Source of the DNA: CAXXOK01 sp035353615
Lineage (GTDB): Bacteria; Bacillota; Clostridia; Christensenellales; Aristaeellaceae
NCBI GenBank assembly: GCA_035353615.1
Contig: DAOPZY010000018.1
Span: 1 to 58,561, forward strand
Reading direction: 5' to 3'
Length of the DNA: 58,561 nt
Shown here: positions 23,506-33,019 of the stretch, piece by piece
How positions within the stretch are numbered: the stretch's first letter is position 1
How the letters are laid out: each line of letters opens with the position of its first letter
Translations under genes and position numbers: made by a program
Notes under the pieces: generated by a model
Databases searched by the model: none
What the model was told of the DNA's origin: nothing
Seen by the model: only the letters and a program-made list of their open reading frames with translations

Positions 23506-24342
23506 ATGGCAAGACGTGAAATTGTGAAAACCGTTCGGGGCCGGAGGGCCACCGACGGCGCTGGCGTGCGGCTGGTTCGCGTGCTGGGATACGACGATAC
23601 CCGCGAATTTGACCCGTTTCTGATGCTGGACTCTTTCGATTCCACAAACCCGGAGGATTATCTGCCCGGGTTTCCGATGCACCCGCACCGGGGAATTGAA
23701 ACCGTAACCTACCTGATTTCCGGCCGCATTGAGCATGAGGACAGCTTGGGCAACAAAGGCGTGATTACCGATGGCGAAAGCCAGTGGATGACCGCCGGAA
23801 GCGGCATCCTGCATCAGGAAATGCCCAAGGCATGTCCCCGGATGCTGGGCTTTCAGCTGTGGCTGAACCTCCCCGCCGCCGAAAAAATGTGCGAACCCGC
23901 CTACCTTGGCATCACGGCGGCGGACATGCCCGAGGTTGCACTGGACGGCGCGACGCTGCGCGTGATCAGCGGGCGCTATGGCGAAACGGTCGGCGTAACT
24001 CCGCGCCATATTCCGGCGACGCTTTATGATATCCGCCTCGCGCCCGGCGCAAGTCTGACCCTGCCAACCCGGCGGGGCGAAACGGTATTTGTGTTTCTGA
24101 TTGACGGCGACGGGCTGGTGAACGGCCAACCGACGGCGGCCAAAACAGCGGTGTTGTTTGGCGATGGCGATGAAATTCTGCTGGCTGCCAAACCTGAGGC
24201 GGGCGTGCGCGTCATTTTCTATTCCGGGCAGGCATTGCACGAGCCGATCGCCTGGGGCGGTCCCATTGTGATGAACACGCAGCTGGAACTGGCCCTTGCG
24301 TTTGACGAGCTGAACCGGGGCACGTTTATCCGGCCCCGGTAA
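23506..24342 (+). CDS. pirin-family protein
   Basis: This 278-residue bicupin has the pirin signature FPMHPHRGIETVTYL, with the first metal-binding His pair, then GSGILHQEMP with the other ligands. Bacterial pirins are iron-containing; some oxidise quercetin and others modulate central metabolism. AAAGGAG lies 9 nt before ATG 23506, preferred over an in-frame upstream start. It forms a likely two-gene unit with the dioxygenase-like gene. A catechol or flavonoid detoxification role is inferred from this pairing. Confidence 0.9.
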   Translation: MARREIVKTVRGRRATDGAGVRLVRVLGYDDTREFDPFLMLDSFDSTNPEDYLPGFPMHPHRGIETVTYLISGRIEHEDSLGNKGVITDGESQWMTAGSGILHQEMPKACPRMLGFQLWLNLPAAEKMCEPAYLGITAADMPEVALDGATLRVISGRYGETVGVTPRHIPATLYDIRLAPGASLTLPTRRGETVFVFLIDGDGLVNGQPTAAKTAVLFGDGDEILLAAKPEAGVRVIFYSGQALHEPIAWGGPIVMNTQLELALAFDELNRGTFIRPR

Positions 24343-24390
24343 CACGGCGGGCACGGCTCCGGCCAGCCTGCGAAGCCACAAAGCAAAAAA

Positions 24391-24425
24391 ACGGCGCGTG
24401 CGCCCTGTCGGGGCGCACGCGCCGT
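24391..24425 (-). terminator. strong GC-rich hairpin
   Basis: The two 14-nt arms (24391-24404 and 24412-24425, ACGGCGCGTGCGCC and its complement) are perfect. The minus-strand copy is followed by seven T. It could end transcription from the esterase side. A related smaller hairpin with GCGCACGCGCCGTT lies at 24635-24665. Confidence 0.7.
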
Positions 24426-24433
24426 TAAACGAT

Positions 24434-24605
24434 CCCCCAAACCCCCGCCGCAGCGGAACCGGGTCAAGGGCGAAGCCCTTGTCAGGGTGCAGGGGAGAAG
24501 CCCCTTGCCGGGGTTTGGGGCGGAACCCCAGGCCCCACGCCGCAGCGTAGCCCCAACCAGCGAGCGAACAGCCCGCAGGGCGATGAGGCGAGCGGCATCG
24601 CCAGC
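24434..24605 (-). repeat. dispersed modular repeat, family A copy 1
   Basis: Read on the minus strand, the order is GCCTCATCGCCCTGCGGGCT, ACGCTGCGGC, CCCCGGCAAGG, CCCTGACAAGG and finally the GCTGCGGCGGGGG module. The same order appears at 38466-38632 on the plus strand and in part at 58445-58561. No coding potential is seen, and it sits between convergent genes. Confidence 0.8.
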
Positions 24606-24734
24606 CGGCTGCTTCGCTAACAACCCAAACACATACGCGCCCCGTTGGGGCGCACGCGCCGTTGCGAATTTGACCGTTGCTCAACGGCACCCTCAGTGCC
24701 CGCCGCGTTTGCGGCTAAGGCGCATATGCGTTTT

Positions 24735-25823
24735 TCAAACGGCTCTCAGGTTTTTATCGGCGGCGACGATCAGCTCCGCCATGCGCCGGGCGGCCCCCGG
24801 GCCGGGATGCTCGCGGCTGCCAACGCCGTTGCGCAGGGTGTGCATATCCGGCAGGGGCAGGTATGCCGCGTGAAGCCCGGCGGCCTGCGCGGCGGTCACC
24901 GCGCGCCGGATGGGGTCGGCCAGCGCGTCGCCGACAACGCCATAGGCCCAGATCAGGTTCGCGCACGGGTTTTTTTGCCCCACATGGAGCAGGAAAGCGA
25001 GGCACGCGGCCTCAAAACGCGGTAAATCATCCTGCGTGAATCGGTGCGTCACCCCGGTAACGGGGTCGGTAAAGGGCGGGTTATGGAGCGCGCCGCCATC
25101 GTTGCTGCCAAGATTGATAACCACCAGATCCGGCTTGAAGGTAAACCTGTAGGGCTTTTCGCCGCCGTGGCCGGTACCGTCCGGGCTTTCCATGGCGGCG
25201 GGGCCGCAAACCTGATCGTACACCGCGGGCAGGGTGGTGCGGGGGTCGTTGTTCCAGCCGCAAACCACGCCCCAGCCGCTCTGGCTGACCACCTGATACT
25301 GGGCGCGCAGCTTTTCCGCCGTAAGGCGCGTGTAGCTGTCCGAGGCGGAAAAGCACATCGGCACCCATTCCATGAAGCCCTTGGGGCCGCGCATGCCCTC
25401 GCCGCTGGTGATGCTGTCGCCGATAAACTCCACTTTGCGCAAAAGCGGCGCAAGCGGCAGAAAAACGCCGTCTGTGCGCACCTCCAAAAGCGCCGCGTAG
25501 GAGGCTGGGTCGGCGGAAAACGCCTGCGTTTCCAGCGTGATGCGCACGCGGTGCGCCGTGGCCGCGTCCATGCGCAACAAAACGCTGTACCAATGCGTGC
25601 CTTTGACAGGGCTGAAAATTTGCGCGCGAAGCCCGTCAACCTCAAACGACAGGTAAGGCTTCAGCGTTTGATAGTCGCACTGGATGCGAACCTCCAGCGA
25701 GCTTGCGCGCACGCTCATTTCGGCGCACGCGCCTGTCCACATCATGGGAAAGCCGGTCTGCGCCGGGTCAAAACGGCCGGAAAAACGGATTTCCGCAACA
25801 TCGCGGATGGGTTTTGTTTTCAT
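24735..25823 (-). CDS. SGNH esterase, carbohydrate-esterase-2-like
   Basis: This 362-residue protein has two parts. An N-terminal beta-sandwich (about 1-130) contains RFSGRFDP and RVRITLETQ. The SGNH hydrolase domain has block I FIGDSITSGEG (Ser nucleophile), block III VINLGSNDGG (Asn), and block V GSREHPG (His), with DMH preceding. This is the layout of CE2 acetyl esterases, which remove acetyl groups from sugars. No signal peptide is visible, so it is probably cytoplasmic. ATG 25823 follows GGAGG. It diverges from the aldo/keto reductase gene. The specific substrate is unknown. Confidence 0.8.
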   Translation of the reverse strand: MKTKPIRDVAEIRFSGRFDPAQTGFPMMWTGACAEMSVRASSLEVRIQCDYQTLKPYLSFEVDGLRAQIFSPVKGTHWYSVLLRMDAATAHRVRITLETQAFSADPASYAALLEVRTDGVFLPLAPLLRKVEFIGDSITSGEGMRGPKGFMEWVPMCFSASDSYTRLTAEKLRAQYQVVSQSGWGVVCGWNNDPRTTLPAVYDQVCGPAAMESPDGTGHGGEKPYRFTFKPDLVVINLGSNDGGALHNPPFTDPVTGVTHRFTQDDLPRFEAACLAFLLHVGQKNPCANLIWAYGVVGDALADPIRRAVTAAQAAGLHAAYLPLPDMHTLRNGVGSREHPGPGAARRMAELIVAADKNLRAV

Positions 25824-25973
25824 GAGGGAAGCGCCTCCTGTGTGCATGGTTTCAGTTGCCCCTATTGTACCGCGATTCCGGGGGTTGGGCAAGCGCGCGT
25901 TGCGGGGGCACGCTCCGCGCGCAATGAGGCGGAAGGGGCATGGCCCCCGCAGGGCGGCCCGCTTCCCCAACAG

Positions 25974-26002
25974 TTGCAACCCCTGCCGCGACGTGCTATG
26001 AT
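25974..26002 (+). promoter_or_regulatory. promoter of the aldo/keto reductase
   Basis: TTGCAA (25974-25979) and TATGAT (25997-26002) are 17 bp apart, 51 bp before the start. Confidence 0.7.
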
Positions 26003-26053
26003 GGCTGTACACGGTGTAACAATCCACTTGAATCTATATAATGAGGTGACCGT

Positions 26054-27043
26054 ATGTATCAACCCAATCCCGAGCGGTACCGCCAGACGCGTTATGTGCG
26101 CCTTGGCCGCAGCGGCGTGCAGATCGCCCCGATTGCCCTGGGCCTGTGGCAAAACTTTGGCGACGACTGCCGCTTCGACGTATGCCGCGATACCCTGTGC
26201 GCGGCGTTTGACGCGGGCGTGAACCATTTTGACCTTGCTAATAACTACGGCATCCCCGCAGGCGCGGCGGAGCGTACCTTCGGCCGCGTGCTTCACGGCG
26301 AACTGGGCGCGTACCGCGACGAGCTTTTCATTTCCACCAAGGCGGGCTATACCATGTGGGACGGCCCCTTTGGCGACCATGGCAGCAAAAAGTACCTGAT
26401 TGCCAGCCTGGACCAGAGCCTGAAGCGCATGGGGCTGGAGTATGTGGATCTGTTTTACCACCACCGCCCCGACGCGGATACGCCCCTTGAGGAAACCGCC
26501 GAGGCGCTGGAGCAGATTGTGCGTCAGGGCAAGGCGCTGTACATCGGGCTATCCAACTACAACGCGGCGCAAACCGAGGCGATGCTTGCGGAACTTGAGC
26601 GTCGCAACCTGCATTGCCTGATTCACCAGATGCGCTACTCTATGTTTTCGCGCGAGGCCGAAACCTCGCTGTTTGCGACGCTGCGCGACCACGGGGTGGC
26701 GAGCATCGCGTTTTCGCCGCTTGCGCAGGGTTTGTTAACCAACAAGTATTTGGGCGGCATCCCGGAGGGCAGCCGGATGAGTCTTGGGCACACGTCCCTG
26801 AAAGCGGCGGACCTTACCCAGACGCGTTTGGATCAGCTGAACGCGCTCAACGGGCTGGCGGCGGCCCGTGGGCAAACGCTGGCCCAGATGGCGCTAAGCT
26901 GGGTGTTGCGGGATGGCGGCGCGGACGCGCTCATTGTGGGCGCGCGCAACCCGGAGCAGCTCGCGGATAGCCTGAGCAGCCTGCGGCAACCGGATTGGTC
27001 GCCGGACGAGCGCGCTGCGGTTGAGGCGATTTTGGCCCAGTAA
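26054..27043 (+). CDS. aldo/keto reductase, YghZ-like
   Basis: This 329-residue NADPH-dependent oxidoreductase has the catalytic tetrad in the (alpha/beta)8 barrel: HFDLANNYG (Asp, Tyr), STKAGY (Lys) and YHHRPD (His). It also has the long GPFGDHGSKKYL insertion seen in L-glyceraldehyde-3-phosphate reductases and potassium-channel beta-subunit-like AKRs (AKR14). These detoxify short aldehydes such as methylglyoxal. GAGGTGA precedes ATG 26054. It is a single gene with its own promoter; a repeat-rich 590-bp spacer follows. Confidence 0.9.
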   Translation: MYQPNPERYRQTRYVRLGRSGVQIAPIALGLWQNFGDDCRFDVCRDTLCAAFDAGVNHFDLANNYGIPAGAAERTFGRVLHGELGAYRDELFISTKAGYTMWDGPFGDHGSKKYLIASLDQSLKRMGLEYVDLFYHHRPDADTPLEETAEALEQIVRQGKALYIGLSNYNAAQTEAMLAELERRNLHCLIHQMRYSMFSREAETSLFATLRDHGVASIAFSPLAQGLLTNKYLGGIPEGSRMSLGHTSLKAADLTQTRLDQLNALNGLAAARGQTLAQMALSWVLRDGGADALIVGARNPEQLADSLSSLRQPDWSPDERAAVEAILAQ

Positions 27044-27284
27044 GGCGGCGCGAACGCCCCAAACGGCGAGGCTTGCGGGGAGACCCCGCGCGGCATTCCA
27101 AAGCCCGAGGGTTACCGGAGCAGGGCACGCTTTTCATGCGTATGGCAAGCGATGATTGCGCTACTTTGGCAGGGTAGGCTCTCGGTGCGTACCCCTTGGC
27201 CCGGCGTTGTCCGTCGGCAGGGGGAACGGTTCAAAAACGCAATATGATCCTGAACCACATCCGTTATGGGTGCGGTCAAACCGT

Positions 27285-27447
27285 TGACAAACCGGATTGA
27301 GTCCATAAGCCGCACCCCATTGTGCCTTCGGCACTCGTGGTGCTAACGCTGAATGTGTGGCCACATAAGGCCTCCGGCGGGCAAGGGCAATGCCGATGCA
27401 CCCCACAAGGGTTTGCCCTTGACCTATTTTCGCTGCGGCGAGGGTTT
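27285..27447 (+). repeat. dispersed modular repeat, family B copy 1
   Basis: The order is CCGTTGACAAACC, TGTGCCTTCGGCACTCGTGG, TGGCCACATAAGGCCTCCGG, GATGCACCCCAC and CGCTGCGGCGAGG. The reverse complement of 55096-55250 follows the same order. The last module is shared with family A. No gene is present in 27044-27632. Confidence 0.75.
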
Positions 27448-27460
27448 TTCAGCAGTCTGA

Positions 27461-27487
27461 CCGCATCCGTTATGGGTGCGGTTTTTT
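27461..27487 (+). terminator. terminator between the reductase and recJ
   Basis: CCGCATCC and GGGTGCGG (27461-27481, one G-U pair) form a stem followed by TTTTTT. The 19-bp core CATCCGTTATGGGTGCGGT is repeated exactly at 27258-27276, where no T-tract follows. Confidence 0.75.
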
Positions 27488-27587
27488 ATGGATTGCCGCG
27501 CATTGCGCCGATGGCTCTGCCCGGGCCTCCGTATGCCGCTATGGGCGGCCCGCCGCCTTGCGCGCCATTTCCTTTTACCCCATCTTA

Positions 27588-27596
27588 TGGTATGAT
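27588..27596 (+). promoter_or_regulatory. extended -10 promoter of the recJ operon
   Basis: TGG directly followed by TATGAT (27591-27596) makes an extended -10 element. The -35 region is poor. The same TATGGTAT layout occurs in front of glpK. Confidence 0.5.
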
Positions 27597-27632
27597 ACGT
27601 ACATTCTTTTGGACCCCGAGAGGAGTGTCGCC

Positions 27633-30143
27633 ATGCTTCGCCTGATCCGCAGGGACGAGCGGACTTTTGACGCCGCCGCCCAAAGCGCGTTGCGCCCCTA
27701 TGCCGGCGTATTGGCGGAGCTTCTGTTTGCGCGCGGCATGGATACCGCGGCCAAGGCCGAGGCGTATCTGGCCCCGAGCATGCGGGACCTGTACGACCCC
27801 ATGCTTCTGTCCGGCATGGCGGAGGCGGTCGCCCTGCTTTCGCAGGCAAAGGCCGAGGGTTGGCCGGTGGCGGTATACGGCGATTACGATGCCGACGGCG
27901 TTTGCGCCGCTGTGCTGGCTACCGAGGCGTTGCGCCTGTACGGCATCGACGCTCAGCCGCACGTGCCTTTGCGCGCCGAAGGCTATGGGCTTAACATGGC
28001 GGCGGTGGAATCGCTGGCGACGCGGTACCGCCTCATGCTCACGGTCGATCTGGGCGTTACCAACGCGGCGGAGGTGGCCCGCGCCATGGCGCTGGGCATG
28101 CGGGTGATTGTCACCGACCACCACCAACCGGGGCTGATTCCCTGCCCGGCGGACGCGGTGGTCAATCCCCTGTTTGGCGGTTACCCCTTTCCCCGCCTTT
28201 GCGGCGCGGGCGTAGCGTGGAAACTGGCCGCGGCGCTGCTGGGCACGGAGACAGCCGCCCAATGGCTGGATATTGCCGCTCTGGCAACCGTGGCGGATAT
28301 TGTGCCGCTGATGGGCGAAAACCGCGTTTTGGTAGCGCAGGGGCTTCCCAAAATCGGCGACCGTCCGGGCCTGAAGGCGCTGGTGAGCGTCGCCGGCTGT
28401 CGGCTGCCCCTGAGCGCAGAAACGGTCGCCTATCAGCTTGCCCCCCGGATCAACGCGGCCGGGCGCATCGCGGACGCCAACCTGAGCGTGCGCCTGTTGC
28501 TGACCCGCGACCCGGCCGAGGCGGACCGGCTGGCCCGGGAGCTGGACGCGGCCAATACTGAGCGTAAACGGCTGGAAGCAGAAGCGACCGCCGACGCGGC
28601 CGCTCAGGCGGAAACCCATGATTTTGTACGCCGCCGCGTGCTGTTTGTGCGTGGCGAAGGCTGGAATACCGGCATTGTCGGGCTGGTCGCGGGCAAGCTG
28701 AACCACCGCTTTGGCGCGCCCGTATGCGCGCTGACCGAGGCGGAAGGGCTGCTGCACGGCAGCCTGCGCGGCGTGAAGGGCGTGAACTTGGCCGCGTGCC
28801 TGCAAACCTGCGATGATCTGCTTTTGCGTTACGGCGGGCACGAAATGGCCGCCGGGGTCACGCTGCCCACGGCGAACGACGGGGTTTTTCGGGAGCGTTT
28901 GGAGCAGGCCGTCAGCGGAAGCGCCTCCGCCGACGCGTTTGTGCCCGCGCAGGAGTTTGACTTGCCCCTCTCCTTTGCCCAGGCGGACGATTCGCTTTTG
29001 GATATGCTGGAACGGATGCAGCCCTTCGGCTTTGGCAACCCCGCGCCCGTGTTTTACACGGAGGGCGCGCGGCTGGAGCGTCGCCGCGCCTGCGGGGCGC
29101 AGGGCGCGCACCTGCAACTGACCCTGCGCGACGGCGTGAAGCAGCTGGACGGCATTGCCTTTGGCATGGGGGATCAGGCTTCCCGATTGCCCGATGTGGT
29201 GGACGCGGCCTACACGCTGGCGCGGGAAACGTTTATGGGCAATACCGCCGTCAAGTGCCATGTGGAGGCCATTCGGCCTTCGGCGGCGGCGCGGGCGGGT
29301 CTGCTCAAAGCCGAGCCGCAGGTCGCGTTTGATAACGCGTTGCTGCGGCGGTTGTTGGACGCGGTAGCCGCGTTTCCGCCCGCCGATGCAGGAAATTTTC
29401 CTTCCGATGCAGAATTGATGAAGGCTGTATCCTCTGAAACGGCTGGAATATCCCAACCGGCGCAGGCGAACGGCAGCCCGGAAAACGCCGCGCAGATGCC
29501 GGCGGCGTCCGAGGCGACCCCGGGCGACGCGGGCGATGCTTTCGGCTCGCTGCCCTTTGCCATCGCGCCGCTGCTTGCCGGCCGTCAGGGCACGCTGTTT
29601 GTGGCGTATGCTCGCGAAACGGCCCTGCGCTTTGTAACCGCCTATGGCGACCGGGTGGATTTGGCCCGGGGCGCGCCGAACGATCCGCGCTGTTTTCACA
29701 CCCTGCTGATCCAGCCGGACCCGATGGCCGTGAAAGGCTGCTGGCGAACCGTTGCGCTGTTGGACGGCGAACCGGCTCCGGGGGAGCGGGCCGCGTGGCA
29801 GGCCGCCGCGCCCGATGCGGAAGTGCTTGTGGCGCAACCGTCCGCGGCGCTTGCGCAGGCCCTTGCGGCATTGGATGCCGGGGACGAACAGTACCGCTCG
29901 CTTTTTAAGCGGTTGCGCGGTTCCGCCTTTGGCAGCCTGAGGGAAACCGCCGCGGCCGCCGACCTGACCGAGGCGCAAACCCTCGCGGGGCTGACCGCCT
30001 TTTGCTCGCTGGGGCTTATTGGCTTTTGCGAGGCGCCCTTTCAATACACGCTTTGCGAACCTCACAGATGTTCGCTTTCCGATAGCCCCATTCTGGGCGT
30101 GCTGCGCGCCCGCAACGCCCGAAAGGAGGCGCGGGGATGCTGA
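27633..30143 (+). CDS. recJ: single-stranded-DNA-specific exonuclease RecJ
   Basis: This 836-residue member of the DHH phosphoesterase family degrades single-stranded DNA 5' to 3' in recombination and mismatch repair. It has VYGDYDADGV (Asp84, 86, 88), VTDHHQPG (residues 161-168) and RYGGHEMAAG near 400 (DHHA1), then an OB-like region. Beyond about 560 comes a long C-terminal part, with a low-complexity linker near 590-625 and a C-terminal domain seen in other Firmicute RecJ proteins. GAGAGGAG precedes ATG 27633; upstream in-frame codons lack support. Its end overlaps relA by 7 nt. Confidence 0.93.
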   Translation: MLRLIRRDERTFDAAAQSALRPYAGVLAELLFARGMDTAAKAEAYLAPSMRDLYDPMLLSGMAEAVALLSQAKAEGWPVAVYGDYDADGVCAAVLATEALRLYGIDAQPHVPLRAEGYGLNMAAVESLATRYRLMLTVDLGVTNAAEVARAMALGMRVIVTDHHQPGLIPCPADAVVNPLFGGYPFPRLCGAGVAWKLAAALLGTETAAQWLDIAALATVADIVPLMGENRVLVAQGLPKIGDRPGLKALVSVAGCRLPLSAETVAYQLAPRINAAGRIADANLSVRLLLTRDPAEADRLARELDAANTERKRLEAEATADAAAQAETHDFVRRRVLFVRGEGWNTGIVGLVAGKLNHRFGAPVCALTEAEGLLHGSLRGVKGVNLAACLQTCDDLLLRYGGHEMAAGVTLPTANDGVFRERLEQAVSGSASADAFVPAQEFDLPLSFAQADDSLLDMLERMQPFGFGNPAPVFYTEGARLERRRACGAQGAHLQLTLRDGVKQLDGIAFGMGDQASRLPDVVDAAYTLARETFMGNTAVKCHVEAIRPSAAARAGLLKAEPQVAFDNALLRRLLDAVAAFPPADAGNFPSDAELMKAVSSETAGISQPAQANGSPENAAQMPAASEATPGDAGDAFGSLPFAIAPLLAGRQGTLFVAYARETALRFVTAYGDRVDLARGAPNDPRCFHTLLIQPDPMAVKGCWRTVALLDGEPAPGERAAWQAAAPDAEVLVAQPSAALAQALAALDAGDEQYRSLFKRLRGSAFGSLRETAAAADLTEAQTLAGLTAFCSLGLIGFCEAPFQYTLCEPHRCSLSDSPILGVLRARNARKEARGC

Positions 30144-32338
30144 CCTATATTACCAACGAATGTATGCCGCTGGAAAAAATGCTTGCCCGCGTGCAAAAAC
30201 AGCACCCGGGCGACAGTTACCTGCTGGTGAAAAAAGCGTATGAGTTTGCCGAAAAAGCCCATGCCGGGCAGGTGCGCAAAAGCGGAGAGCCGTATTTCAT
30301 CCACCCCGCGTCGGTCGCCAGCATTTTAACCGATCTGATGATTGACGCGCCCACCATCGCCGCGGGCTTTTTGCACGATACGGTGGAGGATTGCCAGTGC
30401 GTATCGCTGGATACCATCCGGCAGGAGTTCGGCGAGGAGGTCGCCCTGCTGGTGGACGGCGTAACCAAGCTGGATAAGCTGGACTTTACCGACCGCGAGG
30501 AGCAGAAGGCCGAAAGCTTGCGCAAAATGATCCTGGCCATGAGCAAGGACATCCGTGTGGTGATTATCAAGCTGGCCGACCGCCTCCACAACATGCGCAC
30601 CCTGCGCTACCAGCCGGAGGACCGCCAGAAAGCCATCGCCGGGGAAACGCTGGATATTTTCGCCCCGCTGGCGCACCGTCTGGGCATGAACGCCGTCAAG
30701 CAGGAGCTGGAGGACCTCTCCTTTAAGTACATCAACCCCGACGCGTACCACGATATCGCCCAAAAGGTGGGCCTGCGCCGCGCCGAGCGCGAAGAAAACA
30801 TCCGCATGGTCATCAGCGAGCTTTCCGAAAAGCTCGAGGCGCAGGGTATCCATTACGAAATGGACGGCCGCCCCAAGCACCTGTATTCCATCTACAAAAA
30901 AATGACCGAACAAAATAAAACCTTTGACCAGATATACGACCTGATTGCCGTGCGCGTGATTGTGGACACCGTGCAGGACTGCTACACCGTGCTGGGCATC
31001 GTGCACACCCTGTGGAACCAGATTCCGGGGCGGTTTAAGGATTACATCAGCGTGCCCAAGGGCAACATGTACCAAAGCCTGCACACCACGCTGATCGGCG
31101 GGCGCAAAATGCCTTTCCCGTTTGAAATTCAAATCCGCACGTGGGAAATGCACCGCATCGCGGAATTCGGCGTGGCCGCGCACTGGCGCTACAAGGAAGG
31201 CGGCGGCCCGGAAGGCGATCTGGACAACAAGCTGTACTGGTTGCGCCAGATTTTGGACTGGCAAAACGAAACCCGCGACAGCAAGGAATTTATCGATTCG
31301 CTGAAAACGGACCTGTTCAGCGACGAGGTGCTGCTGTTTACCCCCAAAGGGGATATCGTGAGCATGCAGCGCGGCTCCACCCCGATTGATTTTGCCTACC
31401 GCATCCACAGCGGCGTGGGCAACCACTGCGTGGGGGCCAAGATCAACGGGCGCATTGTGCAGTTGGATACGCAGCTGGAAACCGGCGACCGGGTTGAGAT
31501 TATCACCTCCACCAGCTCCAAAGGCCCCAGCATGGACTGGCTCAAGGTGGTCAAAACCCAGCAGGCCAAAGCGAAAATCCGCCAGTTTTTTAAGCGGGAG
31601 TTGCACGGGGAAAACGTGGTCAAAGGCCGCGAAATTTTGGAGCACGAGGCCAAGCGACGCGGCGTTTCGCTGCCCGCGCTCACCAAGCCCGAGTATTACG
31701 ACCCCATCCTGAAGCGTTACGCGTTTCAGGAACTGGACGATATTTACGGCGCGGTGGGCTACGGCGGCATCGCCAGCGCGTATGTGATCAGCCGGCTGTT
31801 GGACGAGCAGCGAAAGGACGAGGCTCAGGCGCTGCCCAAGGTGGTGGAAACCACCCAGCAGGAGCTGCAAAAGCAGCTGGGCAAACCTACCCACGGCGTT
31901 TATGTGAAGGGCGAAAGCGGCATTCTGGTGCGGTTTGCCAAGTGCTGCAACCCTGTGCCCGGCGACGAGATCGTGGGCTACATTACCCGAGGGCGCGGCG
32001 TTACCGTGCACAAGGCGGATTGTCCCAACGTGAGCGGCGACGGCGGGGAGCAGGAGCGCATGGTGGAGGTCAACTGGGCCAACACCGAAGGCGGCTCCTT
32101 CAACGCCAGCCTGAACATCATCGCCTACGACCATGTGAGCCTGCTGGGGGAACTGGCGCTTTCCATCGGCAACATGGGGGTGCCCATCATGGCGGTGAGC
32201 GCCAAGCGGGACGAAAAAAAGAAAACCAGCGTCATAACCATGGTGGTGCAGGTTACCAGCCGCGAGCAGCTGGATAAGGTAATTAAAAACCTGCACAACC
32301 GCAGCGACATTATCGAGGTGTACCGCGGCACCACCTGA
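30137..32338 (+). CDS. relA: bifunctional (p)ppGpp synthetase/hydrolase
   Basis: This 733-residue long RSH enzyme makes and degrades the stringent-response alarmone. The HD hydrolase region holds IHPASVAS (His56), FLHDTVEDC (His80-Asp81) and RLHNMRT, so hydrolysis should work. The synthetase region has YDLIAVRVIVD and NMYQSLHTT. The TGS domain begins LLFTPKGDIVSMQRGSTPID, with a zinc-finger-type KCCNPVPGD and a C-terminal ACT domain after it. The gene overlaps recJ and has a GC hairpin (32358-32383) before dtd. This order is common in Clostridia and Bacilli. Confidence 0.95.
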   Translation: MLTYITNECMPLEKMLARVQKQHPGDSYLLVKKAYEFAEKAHAGQVRKSGEPYFIHPASVASILTDLMIDAPTIAAGFLHDTVEDCQCVSLDTIRQEFGEEVALLVDGVTKLDKLDFTDREEQKAESLRKMILAMSKDIRVVIIKLADRLHNMRTLRYQPEDRQKAIAGETLDIFAPLAHRLGMNAVKQELEDLSFKYINPDAYHDIAQKVGLRRAEREENIRMVISELSEKLEAQGIHYEMDGRPKHLYSIYKKMTEQNKTFDQIYDLIAVRVIVDTVQDCYTVLGIVHTLWNQIPGRFKDYISVPKGNMYQSLHTTLIGGRKMPFPFEIQIRTWEMHRIAEFGVAAHWRYKEGGGPEGDLDNKLYWLRQILDWQNETRDSKEFIDSLKTDLFSDEVLLFTPKGDIVSMQRGSTPIDFAYRIHSGVGNHCVGAKINGRIVQLDTQLETGDRVEIITSTSSKGPSMDWLKVVKTQQAKAKIRQFFKRELHGENVVKGREILEHEAKRRGVSLPALTKPEYYDPILKRYAFQELDDIYGAVGYGGIASAYVISRLLDEQRKDEAQALPKVVETTQQELQKQLGKPTHGVYVKGESGILVRFAKCCNPVPGDEIVGYITRGRGVTVHKADCPNVSGDGGEQERMVEVNWANTEGGSFNASLNIIAYDHVSLLGELALSIGNMGVPIMAVSAKRDEKKKTSVITMVVQVTSREQLDKVIKNLHNRSDIIEVYRGTT

Positions 32339-32405
32339 GGCAAAGCATTATACGGCGTAACGGCGGGAGCAACGCCCGCCGTTTCCGATGAAAGGGATGG
32401 GTTCG

Positions 32406-32855
32406 ATGCGGGCGGTTGTTCAACGGGTGCTGCGCGCCTCGGTCGCGGTGAACGACCAGATCACGGGCGAAATCGGCCGGGGGTATCTGGTGCTGATCGG
32501 CGTTCAGGTGGGCGACGGGGAGCCGGACGCGGCCTACATTGCCGAGAAGGTGGCCAATCTGCGCGTGTTTGAGGACGCGGCCGGTAAAATGAACCTCGCC
32601 CTTGCCGAGGTAGGCGGCGCAATCCTTGCGGTCAGTCAGTTTACCCTGCTTGGCGATGCGCGCGGCGGGCGGCGGCCCAGCTTTATCGCGGCGGCCCGGC
32701 CGGAGGAAGCCAACGCGCTGTACGAGGCGGTTGTCGCGGACTGGCGGGCGCGCGGCCTTGTGGTGGAAACCGGCGTCTTTGGCGCGGATATGGCGGTCAG
32801 CCTGGTCAACGACGGGCCGGTGACGATGCTGCTGGATTCCAAAAAACTGTTCTAA
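32406..32855 (+). CDS. dtd: D-aminoacyl-tRNA deacylase
   Basis: This 149-residue enzyme frees tRNAs from D-amino acids, and from glycine mischarged on tRNA-Ala. Its start MRAVVQRV is typical. The two active-site motifs are present: SQFTLLGDARGGRRPSF, and NDGPVTMLLDS with the cross-subunit Gly-Pro. Length matches the family. ATG 32406 follows AAAGGGATGG. It lies 68 bp after relA, the usual neighbour. Confidence 0.95.
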   Translation: MRAVVQRVLRASVAVNDQITGEIGRGYLVLIGVQVGDGEPDAAYIAEKVANLRVFEDAAGKMNLALAEVGGAILAVSQFTLLGDARGGRRPSFIAAARPEEANALYEAVVADWRARGLVVETGVFGADMAVSLVNDGPVTMLLDSKKLF

Positions 32856-33019
32856 GGCTTTCGGCGCGCCGGAAGGCCCCGAGGGCCGACGGTTGCCCGC
32901 GGGGTTGGGGGTCGGTTCGGCAGGGGCGTTGTGTCGGCTAAACGGCGCCGCCCGCTTGACCGGCCGGGAGGCCCCCGCCGCGCGCCAAGCCGGAAATGAA
33001 TCAACCGAGGTGATTGGTT

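Noticed and set aside
27585..30065. 826-codon open frame antisense to recJ, and similar long antisense frames across relA, ecf, glpK and pirin genes
   Set aside because: They mirror real genes with clear motifs, have no ribosome sites, and their protein composition (His, Gly and Arg rich) is that of a GC-rich antisense frame.
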